DNA of 6,401 bases from Candidatus Saccharimonadota bacterium (GTDB lineage Bacteria > Patescibacteriota > Saccharimonadia > Saccharimonadales > Saccharimonadaceae), in the NCBI GenBank assembly GCA_905373315.1, contig CAJPSL010000026.1, positions 1 to 6,401 on the forward strand, given 5' to 3'. Under the pieces are notes generated by a model. It saw only the letters and a program-made list of their open reading frames with translations, had not been told where the DNA came from and ran no database searches. Numbering within the stretch: position 1 is the stretch's first letter; every line of letters begins with the position of its first letter. This document shows, in pieces, positions 1 to 6,073 of the stretch. The position numbers were made by a program, and so were the translations under genes.

Positions 1-924
1 GAGACTGCGAATAAGATAAAAGCCAACAAATGCCGCTAACATCTCCGCATTGAGTTCATCTAGCCATGGTGTTACATCCTGACTATGCCGCACCATATCG
101 ACCAAAAACTCCGTCGCCCCAGACCCCCGAGGCGCATAGGAGGCCCAATTCCAATCAACCAATTTCAACTGACCAGTTTGCGGATGAAACGCCAAGTTAT
201 CACTGCGCACGTCGGAATGATTAAAGCAATCTTCTGGCTGTTTGGCGAATTGTTTGGCACGCACCGAAATATCGGCTAGTTCATCGCTCCTACTGAGTAA
301 TTCCATCATCTTCTGGCAACGGCGCTGGTTGACTTCTGATTGCTCCGGTGACAATGTTTGGTAGTTATCGATCAGCTGACGGCGAATATCAGCATCAGCA
401 ATAACCCGGTCAATGCCGTCATCCAGGCCGAGTTCTGTCGCTACAAATGGCTGTAGATATAGCTCCTCAATCACCGCGTGCGGCAGCTCTGTTTGTTCCA
501 GCTCGCGAGTTGCTGTTACCACTGCTGAAATATATCGTTCTGCCACAGATTTTTCCGTTGGCGGCCGCCACAACCAGCCGTCGGCTGACGTATAACTGGT
601 TGTCAGCAGCACGTGCCCATCACCAGCCAGCTTAGCCCAATCAATCACATATTGCGGGTGAATTTCCTGCAACATCCGCATCACTTCATAATCTTTTTTC
701 AGCCAGGCTAATTCCCGCTCGCCATCATCAGGCAGTACATCAACATCAACTTCTTTTACAAAAATTGTCCGATCGCCCGCCGACACCAAGGCGCGGCGAT
801 TACGCGAAAAGCCGCCACTAACTGGCGTAACTCGCAGGTCGGAAGAGTCGACACCGAGTTCCGCTGCCGCACACTGAAGCGCTCTGGCGGTTAGTAGCTT
901 GTTGCGATTAGACAAAGTTTCCAT
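1..924 (-). CDS. APH-like (aminoglycoside phosphotransferase fold) small-molecule kinase, C-terminus cut by window edge
   Basis: The frame is open from the ATG at 924-922 to base 1, giving 308 residues with no stop, so the C-terminus lies outside. It shows the APH/choline-kinase-type fold: a glycine-containing loop near residues 36-41 (SGGFSR), a lysine in a beta strand (IFVKEVD, K57) as the likely ATP-phosphate ligand, the catalytic loop NHSDVRSDN at 235-243 (D238 candidate base, N243 metal ligand) and VDWNWAS at 256-262 (D257, the DFG-like metal aspartate). Family catalytic loops usually read HGD or HND, so HSD is a mild variant. The family phosphorylates hydroxyls of small molecules such as aminoglycosides, choline, homoserine or sugars; nothing here fixes the substrate, and resistance should not be assumed. 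The start is preferred because an extended -10 promoter sits 6 bp upstream; there is no Shine-Dalgarno. The gene lies 90 bp beyond the ABC permease and is probably its own unit. Confidence 0.82.
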   Translation of the reverse strand, partial: METLSNRNKLLTARALQCAAAELGVDSSDLRVTPVSGGFSRNRRALVSAGDRTIFVKEVDVDVLPDDGERELAWLKKDYEVMRMLQEIHPQYVIDWAKLAGDGHVLLTTSYTSADGWLWRPPTEKSVAERYISAVVTATRELEQTELPHAVIEELYLQPFVATELGLDDGIDRVIADADIRRQLIDNYQTLSPEQSEVNQRRCQKMMELLSRSDELADISVRAKQFAKQPEDCFNHSDVRSDNLAFHPQTGQLKLVDWNWASYAPRGSGATEFLVDMVRHSQDVTPWLDELNAEMLAAFVGFYLIRSL

Positions 925-930
925 ATGGGA

Positions 931-939
931 ATTATAACA
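931..939 (-). promoter_or_regulatory. Extended -10 promoter for the APH-like gene, predicted leaderless
   Basis: On the minus strand the bases read TGTTATAAT: a perfect TATAAT hexamer (936-931) preceded by an extended -10 TGn (939-937). The best -35 candidate at a 17-bp spacer is poor (TAGAGT, 959-954), as is common when the TG extension is present. Only six bases (TCCCAT) separate the hexamer from the ATG at 924, so transcription should begin at or within a base or two of the start codon, leaving no room for a ribosome site. Confidence 0.65.
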
Positions 940-1014
940 TTTACCATATACCTACTCTATTGCGCGATATCACCAAACAGATTTATGCCAGGTCATACAA
1001 CGGCAGTCGCCCTA

Positions 1015-1794
1015 TCACACTCCCGTGTCTCGCCGATAAAATCCGATCACTGCCACGCCGAGTGCCACCAAACTCACACAAACTAAAACGACCAATTTCC
1101 CTAAGTCCAACCCGTCCATCAAAGTACCTGGGATGTTGTAGTAATGAATGAGCGACCAAACGTCGTAATCTTTCCAGCTTTCGATCAGCTTGGCGGTAAT
1201 CGACAGGGCGTACATTGCTAGAAACATTAGACTACCAGCGCCGACAGCCAGCCCGCGCTTGCCTGTCACTGCCTGAGTGACAAAGGTGATACTACCAAAA
1301 CTAAGCCCCAAAAACCACAAACTCACACAAGCCCCGACAACGTGCGCGAGATTTGGATGAAAGTCAAACAGCGGACCGATGAACGCAATAGTCATACATA
1401 ACAGCACGGGAGGAATCACCAATAACCCCGCCATCGCCGCATATTTTTGTAGCACAATCGTCACCCGAGTCCGTCGACTAGCGAGCAGCAACTCCAATGT
1501 CCCCGAATCTTCTTCCCGACCAATTACCCCAGCGCCTAAAATAATCGCTGTAATCACCACGCCGACCATCGCCACCAGCGGAAACAGCTCAATACTCAGC
1601 CAGCCTTCTGGCGTGGTGCCAATCGCCAAATCGCCAACCACCGCTTTCATACCAGCCGGCATCATGTCGATGAACGGGCTTAGCTGATCGCTAAATTTAT
1701 TGAACAGTGCTGAGAACAACACCGCCACAACGCTAATGCCAACACCCAAAAACAGCGGCAACTTGTAATTTTGCCGCACCGTCTGCCACATCAT
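1015..1794 (-). CDS. ABC-2 type exporter, permease subunit
   Basis: This 259-aa integral membrane protein is the transmembrane half of an ABC-2 exporter whose ATPase is encoded immediately upstream. Hydrophobic segments lie near residues 13-31, 70-92, 118-140, 148-172, 180-200 and 232-252, matching the six-helix ABC-2 layout. The motif REEDSGTLELLLA (93-105) after the second helix is the cytoplasmic E-D-x-G-T-x-E motif typical of these permeases and probably contacts the ATPase. A large external loop (about 32-69) lies between helices 1 and 2. The start codon overlaps the ATPase stop as ATGA, with a strong GAGGAGG ribosome site 8 bases before it; a second ATG follows at once, so the true start could be one codon later. 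It ends in tandem stops TGA-TAG, and no terminator hairpin follows. The substrate is unknown; relatives export drugs, peptides or lipids. Confidence 0.88.
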   Translation of the reverse strand: MMWQTVRQNYKLPLFLGVGISVVAVLFSALFNKFSDQLSPFIDMMPAGMKAVVGDLAIGTTPEGWLSIELFPLVAMVGVVITAIILGAGVIGREEDSGTLELLLASRRTRVTIVLQKYAAMAGLLVIPPVLLCMTIAFIGPLFDFHPNLAHVVGACVSLWFLGLSFGSITFVTQAVTGKRGLAVGAGSLMFLAMYALSITAKLIESWKDYDVWSLIHYYNIPGTLMDGLDLGKLVVLVCVSLVALGVAVIGFYRRDTGV

Positions 1795-2696
1795 CGCTTT
1801 GCCTCCTCGCCTTCATAATACCGCATGAATAATTCTTCTAGTTCCAATTCTGATTCGCGCAATAGTTTTGGTTTGTATTCGGCGATGAACGAGATAAACT
1901 CCGTTGCGTCGCCTTTGACGGTAAATTCATATTCGTCGCCACGGTGTTGAATGTTGGTGATAGACGGCACTTTTCTGGCTGCCGCCAGGGACGGTTTTTT
2001 AGCAAAGGTCACAATGTAGCGGTGCGTCACCAGATGTTTCATGGTCGCGATAGGTTCAATGGCAATCAATTTTCCATCGCGAATAAAGCCAGCACGGTGG
2101 CAAATTTTTTGCACTTCAGCCAGATCGTGACTGCTGACAAATACCGTCGAGCCTTGCCCAGAAACTTCGCGCACCAAATCGTAAAATACTTGCTTCATCA
2201 GCGGATCCAGACCGCTGGTCGGCTCGTCCAAAATCAGCAATTTCGGGCGGTGCATAAATGCTTGAATCAGACCAATTTTCTGGCGATTACCCTTGGAAAG
2301 ATGGCGAATCGGTCGATCCAGCGCCGCCTCAAAACGCTCAGCCAGTTTATCAACATATCGCCAATCAACCTTCCGACCCGTCCGCGCCAAAAACTTCAGC
2401 AATTTCCGGCCAGTCATAGTTTCATACAGCACAATGTCGCCCGCCAGATACCCAACCTGATCATGAAGGGCTGTTCGTTCCTCAACGCTCTGTCCGCCCA
2501 ACAACTCCACCCAGCCATCCGTCGGCCTCAAGAAATCCATCACCAACCGAATCGTCGTGCTTTTACCCGCACCATTCGGCCCAAGAAACCCAAACACCTC
2601 ACCTTCATGCAGCTCCAGCGACACATTGTCAACTGCCAGCTTATGACCAAAGCGCTTGGTCAGCCCATGTAATATCAGCGGTGAAGTATCACTCAT
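1791..2696 (-). CDS. ABC-2 type exporter, ATP-binding subunit
   Basis: This 301-aa cytoplasmic ATPase drives the exporter formed with the downstream permease. Motifs appear in canonical order: Walker A GPNGAGKST (39-47), signature LSKGNRQK (133-140, replacing LSGGQ), Walker B LLILDEP (153-159), D-loop SGLD (161-164) and switch histidine H190 (SSHDLAEV). The Q-loop glutamine is absent: the strand reads VGYLAGDIVLYE (81-92), with Gly-Asp where many ATPases have Pro-Gln, a form also known in DrrA/BcrA-like exporters. Residues from about 225 to 301 form the C-terminal extension common in this branch, with a very acidic tail (ELELEELF). The start is supported by AGGAG five bases upstream. It overlaps the permease by 4 bp (ATGA), so the two are translationally coupled. 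No GntR/YtrA-type regulator lies beside it. The family is certain; the substrate is not. Confidence 0.93.
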   Translation of the reverse strand: MSDTSPLILHGLTKRFGHKLAVDNVSLELHEGEVFGFLGPNGAGKSTTIRLVMDFLRPTDGWVELLGGQSVEERTALHDQVGYLAGDIVLYETMTGRKLLKFLARTGRKVDWRYVDKLAERFEAALDRPIRHLSKGNRQKIGLIQAFMHRPKLLILDEPTSGLDPLMKQVFYDLVREVSGQGSTVFVSSHDLAEVQKICHRAGFIRDGKLIAIEPIATMKHLVTHRYIVTFAKKPSLAAARKVPSITNIQHRGDEYEFTVKGDATEFISFIAEYKPKLLRESELELEELFMRYYEGEEAKR

Positions 2697-2700
2697 AACG

Positions 2701-2709
2701 ACTCCTTTT
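2701..2709 (-). promoter_or_regulatory. Ribosome binding site of the ABC ATPase gene
   Basis: The minus strand reads AAAAGGAGT, ending five bases before the ATG at 2696. It is a clear Shine-Dalgarno and fixes the start. It contrasts with the genes at 924, 3351 and 5519, which have none. Confidence 0.75.
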
Positions 2710-2734
2710 CATAGTCATTATTTGCTATGGTTTC

Positions 2735-2745
2735 AGTATATAACA
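2735..2745 (-). promoter_or_regulatory. Probable promoter of the ABC exporter operon
   Basis: The minus strand reads TGTTATATACT. It can be taken as an extended -10 (TGT + TATATA, 2742-2737) or as TATACT (2740-2735); both resemble the TGTTATAAT used before the gene at 924. No convincing -35 is seen 16-18 bases upstream. The implied transcript start near 2728 gives a leader of about 30 bases containing the AGGAG ribosome site. Confidence 0.4.
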
Positions 2746-2795
2746 TGGTAGGTTTTTACGCCACCAGATCTGCACGAGCGAATTGCACCGCCACT

Positions 2796-2820
2796 TAGGA
2801 CTAGTAAATCTACTAACCTA
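2796..2820. repeat. Imperfect inverted repeat between DUF1697 and the ABC operon
   Basis: The arms TAGG..TAGTA (2796-2806) and TACTA.CCTA (2811-2820) pair as nine base pairs around an AATC loop, with a two-against-one internal mismatch. It overlaps the TAG stop of the DUF1697 gene and lies about 100 bp before the ABC ATPase start. It is AT-rich and lacks a T-tract, so it is a weak candidate for an intrinsic terminator, a 3' stabilising hairpin or an operator. The remaining intergenic sequence (2697-2795) holds only the ABC promoter candidate and ribosome site. Confidence 0.3.
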
Positions 2821-3351
2821 CCCCAGCATCCTTCCTAACGTATCAAATGTCCGCCCATTCCGTATGGTGACCAGCGGATAAAACTTTTCTTTCATCAGTA
2901 GCTTGTGATATGACGTACGCAAAAATTCTTTCTCACTATATTTACCCCAAAAGATTGCCTTTTTGCCAAAATGAACAATCTCATCATGAAGCGGCATGTG
3001 GCTAATCCTCTCCTTGATATACTCAGGATCGACGTCATCGGTATAAAATAATACATCTTTTCGCGCCAAAGGCTGATGCCACCACTCTGGCAGACCAGAC
3101 ACTTCGTCAAGATACTCATCTTTCGTCAGAACGACGTGTTTGATGGTAAACGGAAAACACCCTAACATGATAACGATATTCTCTTTGACTGTCGTCAGGC
3201 CATCATCAGTGTCAAATATAACATTACCGCTATTGATATAGGTGACTACGTTCTGATATCCCAAGTCTTCGAGGCTTGCTTTAAGGTCATTCATCGAGAC
3301 TTTGTTCTTACCACCAACATTAATTCCCCGAAGTAACAGGATATATCTCAT
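2818..3351 (-). CDS. DUF1697 family protein
   Basis: This 177-aa soluble protein belongs to DUF1697 (PF08002), a family with no established biochemical function. Hallmarks are LLRGINVGGKNKVSM at the N-terminus (6-20), TYINSGNVIF (37-46), SYHKLL (147-152) and a C-terminal VTIRNGRTFDTL (161-172). Length and order match the family, so it looks intact. I chose the ATG at 3351: family members begin directly at this M-R-Y-x-LLRGIN sequence, and a TATACT -10 lies seven bases upstream. An ATG at 3387 in the same frame would add 12 unrelated residues and would lie upstream of the predicted promoter. There is no Shine-Dalgarno. It sits alone between the permease operon (51 bp upstream) and the ABC operon, and ends with TAG inside a small inverted repeat. 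Its function cannot be inferred from the neighbours. Confidence 0.92.
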   Translation of the reverse strand: MRYILLLRGINVGGKNKVSMNDLKASLEDLGYQNVVTYINSGNVIFDTDDGLTTVKENIVIMLGCFPFTIKHVVLTKDEYLDEVSGLPEWWHQPLARKDVLFYTDDVDPEYIKERISHMPLHDEIVHFGKKAIFWGKYSEKEFLRTSYHKLLMKEKFYPLVTIRNGRTFDTLGRMLG

Positions 3352-3358
3352 GTTCTTT

Positions 3359-3387
3359 AGTATACTATCGCCTGCGCTTCCGACCAA
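3359..3387 (-). promoter_or_regulatory. Promoter for the DUF1697 gene, predicted leaderless
   Basis: The minus strand carries TTGGTC (3387-3382, the TTG of a -35), a 17-bp spacer and TATACT (3364-3359, five of six consensus bases). Seven bases (AAAGAAC) then lead to the ATG at 3351. Transcription is expected at or one to two bases before the start codon, giving a leaderless mRNA. Confidence 0.55.
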
Positions 3388-3402
3388 ATGCGCTAGCGAT
3401 GA

Positions 3403-3810
3403 TTATTTAGCAGGACTGTAGAACAAAGTGTCTGGCCTACGAACCACATGTGTTATATTGCTGTTGCGATTACCATATTTACCCTGTAGGTCAATGATGG
3501 TGACGTGCTGTTCTGTTGGTTCTGGGCCTGTTTTGAGCACCTGAACCGTGACAACGTCATTGGTTGTCGTCACGCCATATAAGCGCCCGGCTGACAGACG
3601 AACATTATCTGGTGAAGGGTCTTTGACTGACTGATTAAAATAGAACCGCCACTGCGCAACACTACCAGATTTTGGTGCCGGAATATATTCGGCACGCCGC
3701 AACCGTGGACCTTGCCTGTCAACCAGGAAAAACATAGTAACAACAGCAATAATCGCGACCGCCATCACCCATTGCCACCGCTGAATTCTTTTCACAACAC
3801 TAATAGACAT
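3403..3810 (-). CDS. Unrecognised membrane-anchored protein, third gene of the YcgR/YcgQ-like operon
   Basis: I do not recognise this 135-aa protein. A short basic N-terminus (VKRIQRWQ) precedes one hydrophobic helix at about residues 13-30, then a polar, beta-rich domain of about 100 residues predicted outside the membrane. The segment AEYIPAPKSGSVAQWRFYF followed by NVRLSAGRL and VVTVQVL has the strand rhythm of bacterial Ig-like (Big_5/SbsA-type) domains, but this is only a resemblance. The ATG at 3810 is preferred: it overlaps the upstream stop by 11 bp and has AAGGAGA about nine bases before it. An in-frame ATG at 3843 would add 11 residues but lacks a ribosome site and lies deeper inside the YcgQ-like gene. 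Tight coupling suggests it works with the DUF318/DUF1980 pair on the outer face of the membrane. A stop TAA is followed by no clear terminator. Confidence 0.75.
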   Translation of the reverse strand: MSISVVKRIQRWQWVMAVAIIAVVTMFFLVDRQGPRLRRAEYIPAPKSGSVAQWRFYFNQSVKDPSPDNVRLSAGRLYGVTTTNDVVTVQVLKTGPEPTEQHVTIIDLQGKYGNRNSNITHVVRRPDTLFYSPAK

Positions 3811-4549
3811 ACTGGTTTTTCTCCTTATCAATCGGTCTGACATAATCAGGCGACAGGACCGTACGATCGGTGGTGTTAGTATTTGGATTGGCGATAAACA
3901 CCCCGCTGGTCTCTACCCACTGATCTGGAGCAAAGGTTTTGCGCCAGCCTGGGCTGTACACTGGTACACCAATTGGGCGAGCATCCAAAGCACAACACGT
4001 CACTACAAAACGCGAAACAAAGAAAACATTTTCATCATTGCTAGCCGTGATAAATCCACTGACTTTAGCTGGTTTGTTTTGGTATTGTTTTGGATCACTG
4101 GATTGGGATAATAAGAGCGACCAATCTTTGATGGTGAAGTTAGTATAACTACCCCGTTCTTTGAGAATGGCTGACTCACGGGCATCACCAGTTGCCTTCG
4201 CCCCACTATTCATCACTCGCTGACTCACTGTCAAGCTGGTCAACGCCGCCGGCTGTATCACTAATAATATGACGACCGAGATAATGACCATCACCATAGC
4301 GGCATATGGCCGATATCGTTTAGGTGAGGTTTTGTGATTGTGCTTTGGCAGAGTGATGATCGTGGCGAGGGCGAGTAAAACACCAGTTGTCGCTAACGCC
4401 AAGGAAAATAATTCATAGCGCGGATGAATATACCACTTGAGTTTTTCTTCGAATGAGAGCCATATTGTAGCGATACTGGCAACTAGCATCAGCAGGATGC
4501 CACTCCATTCGTCCAGCTTATTGATCCAGTGTAATACTTTAGAATACAT
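3800..4549 (-). CDS. ycgQ: DUF1980/TIGR03943 family membrane protein (YcgQ-like)
   Basis: This 249-aa partner of the DUF318 permease is of the COG3689 type, named YcgQ in Bacillus subtilis. It has hydrophobic segments near residues 16-32, 47-67 and 82-105, with the conserved YIHPR (40-44) between the first two. An extracytoplasmic C-terminal domain follows, carrying the family signature RFVVTCCALDARPIGVPV (180-197). The Cys pair C185-C186 followed by LDA is the family hallmark and a candidate metal or thiol site. The preceding KPAKVSGFI (159-167) and following WVETSGVF (211-218) also fit. The ATG overlaps the permease stop by 11 bp with only a weak GGTGG site, so coupling to upstream translation is likely. 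The family consistently pairs with DUF318 permeases; the transported substrate is not established. The symbol is by family resemblance. Confidence 0.88.
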   Translation of the reverse strand: MYSKVLHWINKLDEWSGILLMLVASIATIWLSFEEKLKWYIHPRYELFSLALATTGVLLALATIITLPKHNHKTSPKRYRPYAAMVMVIISVVILLVIQPAALTSLTVSQRVMNSGAKATGDARESAILKERGSYTNFTIKDWSLLLSQSSDPKQYQNKPAKVSGFITASNDENVFFVSRFVVTCCALDARPIGVPVYSPGWRKTFAPDQWVETSGVFIANPNTNTTDRTVLSPDYVRPIDKEKNQYVY

Positions 4550-5519
4550 AATTTACCACCAATCCCAGTAGTGCCGTCAGTAGTACCACCAACAATGACA
4601 CTTGTATCAGCACCGTTCGGCGATACGTCGTGCGCATCAAGCTCAGCATTTTGATGTCAATCATCGGACCAAACGTCAGGAAGCTAACTAGTGAGCCAGA
4701 TGTAAACGTACCGCGAAATGCCAGCGCAAAGAATGCATCGACACTAGAACAAATCGACACCACAAACGCCAGCAGCACCATGACTAACACTGACCAGGCT
4801 GGGCTGTTTCCTAACAGCAAAATGGTTTCGCGCGGCACGACAACTTGGATGAAACCGGCAACCATGGCGCCAATGATCAATGCTGGCATCATGGTGCGCG
4901 TTTCATGCTTGAAAAAATGAAGCGCGTCAATGAGCCTATTTGAATTACCATCTCTCTCTTTGCAACTAGCGATAAATTCTGGGCGCAACATGGTCTCTTG
5001 CCGCGTCGAGCTGTATATCCAGCCGATGAGATTGGCGATCAAAAAGCCACCCAGAATTCTGGCAATCAGTACTGTATTATCATCAGAGAATGCCTGCTGG
5101 GTAGTAATGATGGTCACAGGATTAAGTATTGGTGCAGCCAGAAGAAAGGTGAGCGATTCTGCTGGTGTTAAGCCTTTAGCAAGCAACCCACGCGCCAACG
5201 GCACATTGCCACATTCACAAACCGGCATAAACACCCCAAGTAGCGAGATGAGCGCGCGACGCAAGAACGGCTGTTTTGGCAAATGCTGAAGCAGCCAGTC
5301 GTGAGGCAACCACACACGAACCGCCATAGAAAAGAACATGCCTAGCATCACAAATGGCAATGCTTCGATGATGACGCTCAAGCTCAGGGTGATAAAGTCT
5401 TGGAAATGCTTGGGCAGCTCTATGGACAGGTTTCGTCCAGCAACCTTCACCGCAAGAAGCACTGCAACCACCATTGCAGCCAATAGCCAACGTTTATTTG
5501 TACTTTGACGTTTTTTCAC
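4539..5519 (-). CDS. ycgR: DUF318/COG0701 permease (YcgR/YraQ-like)
   Basis: This 326-aa polytopic membrane protein has about eight hydrophobic helices in two related halves. The family motifs are present: PVCECGNVPLARGLLAKG (99-116) with the CECG cysteines, FLLAAPILNPVTI (125-137), and in the second half SICSSVDAFFALAF (255-268) and FGPMIDIKM (283-291). The split between halves is a cytoplasmic loop at about 172-205. COG0701 includes organoarsenical exporters (ArsP) and the YcgR type; the adjacent DUF1980 gene places this one in the YcgR type, whose substrate is unknown. The start is a GTG at 5519 giving MKKRQSTNKRW, a normal basic cytoplasmic N-terminus; no Shine-Dalgarno exists and TATAAT lies six bases upstream. 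It is the first gene of a three-gene overlapping operon. Confidence 0.9.
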   Translation of the reverse strand: MKKRQSTNKRWLLAAMVVAVLLAVKVAGRNLSIELPKHFQDFITLSLSVIIEALPFVMLGMFFSMAVRVWLPHDWLLQHLPKQPFLRRALISLLGVFMPVCECGNVPLARGLLAKGLTPAESLTFLLAAPILNPVTIITTQQAFSDDNTVLIARILGGFLIANLIGWIYSSTRQETMLRPEFIASCKERDGNSNRLIDALHFFKHETRTMMPALIIGAMVAGFIQVVVPRETILLLGNSPAWSVLVMVLLAFVVSICSSVDAFFALAFRGTFTSGSLVSFLTFGPMIDIKMLSLMRTTYRRTVLIQVSLLVVLLTALLGLVVNYVF

Positions 5520-5525
5520 TCATCT

Positions 5526-5555
5526 ATTATACGTCTGATTTGCTATTTTTAACAA
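5526..5555 (-). promoter_or_regulatory. Promoter for the YcgR/YcgQ-like operon, predicted leaderless
   Basis: The minus strand carries TTGTTA (5555-5550, four of six bases), an 18-bp spacer and a perfect TATAAT (5531-5526). Six bases (AGATGA) lead to the GTG at 5519. The transcript should begin at or next to the start codon. The -35 overlaps the T-rich tail of the upstream operon's terminator. Confidence 0.65.
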
Positions 5556-5560
5556 TCAAG

Positions 5561-5592
5561 AAAGCAGCGCCCGAGGAGGTAGGCGCTGCTTT
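5561..5592 (-). terminator. Strong intrinsic terminator after the glycosyltransferase operon
   Basis: An 11-bp perfect stem, AAAGCAGCGCC (5561-5571) against GGCGCTGCTTT (5582-5592), encloses a 10-base loop. On the minus strand it is followed by CTTGATTGTT, a moderately T-rich tail, and lies 18 bases after the stop at 5611. Read on the plus strand it has a better T-run (TTTTTATT), so it could stop transcripts from both sides. The loop reads TACCTCCTCG on the minus strand. Confidence 0.85.
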
Positions 5593-5610
5593 TTATTGAT
5601 TCGCCGCTGG

Positions 5611-6054
5611 TTAATTGGCCTGCGGCGCGGTATTGGCGGTTGGTGGCTGCGCCGAGCCAGTCTGTGACGGCGAAGCAGCTTGGCTATTTGACGCTGTACC
5701 GTTATTAGTCTGCGCCGCTGGTGTTTGGGAATTTTGACCAGTCTGATTCTGGTTAGCACCTGGTGCGCCGCCAGTTTGTCCACCCGGCCCGCCCTGCTGG
5801 CCGTTCTGGGTTCGACTCATACTTGGCGGACCACCAGCCTGATTATTCATGCCGTTTTGCGTGCCACCGACCTGCATACCGACGACGAAGCTCAGCGCGC
5901 AGGCCACTACGCCGCTAACCGCCATGCCGGTAATTGCCCCGGCGCTTAACCCGTTCTTGCCAGAGTTTGTGCCGTTTGGACGCGGTGCGGGCGGCTGATC
6001 ATAAACCGCTTCTGGCGTAGTGAGTTGTGCTTGCTTGGTTTGTGAAATTGCCAT
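5611..6054 (-). CDS. Single-pass membrane protein with uncharged low-complexity G/N/Q/S/T/P tail
   Basis: This 147-aa protein has no recognised domain. Residues 1-35 form a polar, basic N-terminus with a PPAPRP stretch; residues 36-59 (rich in Ala, Gly, Val and ending LSFVVG) are one membrane helix. Residues 61-147 are a Gly/Asn/Gln/Ser/Thr/Pro/Ala tail with a single charged residue (R81) and no Cys. The positive-inside rule places the tail outside the cell. GGAG five bases before the ATG supports the start. It follows the glycosyltransferase gene by 19 bp and precedes a terminator, so it is the last gene of that operon. The neutral Ser/Thr/Pro-rich tail resembles targets of protein O-glycosylation; a role as substrate or surface partner of the GT39 enzyme is inference. 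Bases 5871-5902, coding part of the helix, are repeated in inverse orientation at the window end. Confidence 0.8.
   Translation of the reverse strand: MAISQTKQAQLTTPEAVYDQPPAPRPNGTNSGKNGLSAGAITGMAVSGVVACALSFVVGMQVGGTQNGMNNQAGGPPSMSRTQNGQQGGPGGQTGGAPGANQNQTGQNSQTPAAQTNNGTASNSQAASPSQTGSAQPPTANTAPQAN
5871..5902 (+). repeat. Inverted repeat, left arm (32 bp)
   Basis: The arm begins CCTGCATACCGACG and ends CTCAGCGCGCAG. It is a perfect 32-base reverse complement of 6370-6401. On the minus strand it codes the hydrophobic helix (CALSFVVGMQ) of the low-complexity protein, so this is probably the original copy. Confidence 0.9.
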
Positions 6055-6067
6055 AATTTCTCCTTTC
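6055..6067 (-). promoter_or_regulatory. Ribosome binding site of the low-complexity membrane protein gene
   Basis: The minus strand reads GAAAGGAGAAATT immediately before the ATG at 6054. GGAG lies five bases from the start and is a normal Shine-Dalgarno, as expected for an internal operon gene. Confidence 0.7.
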
Positions 6068-6073
6068 GTTAAT

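Noticed and set aside
925..1014. Terminator after the ABC permease
   Set aside because: No stem longer than about four pairs and no T-run could be found in the 90-bp gap; only the promoter for the next gene is visible.
1944..2672. Long plus-strand open frame of 242 residues opposite the ABC ATPase
   Set aside because: The minus strand codes a complete motif-bearing ATPase; the plus-strand translation has no recognisable domain and no ribosome site, so it is an antisense shadow.
3352..3387. Longer DUF1697 start at 3387 adding 12 residues
   Set aside because: Family members start at M-R-Y-x-LLRGIN, and the extension lies over the predicted -10/-35 promoter.
3811..3843. Longer start at 3843 for the third operon gene
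   Set aside because: No ribosome site precedes it; the ATG at 3810 has AAGGAGA and an 11-bp overlap like the preceding junction.
5725..5949. Plus-strand frame across the low-complexity gene
   Set aside because: It is opposite a gene with a ribosome site, membrane helix and operon position; no domain or start signal supports it.
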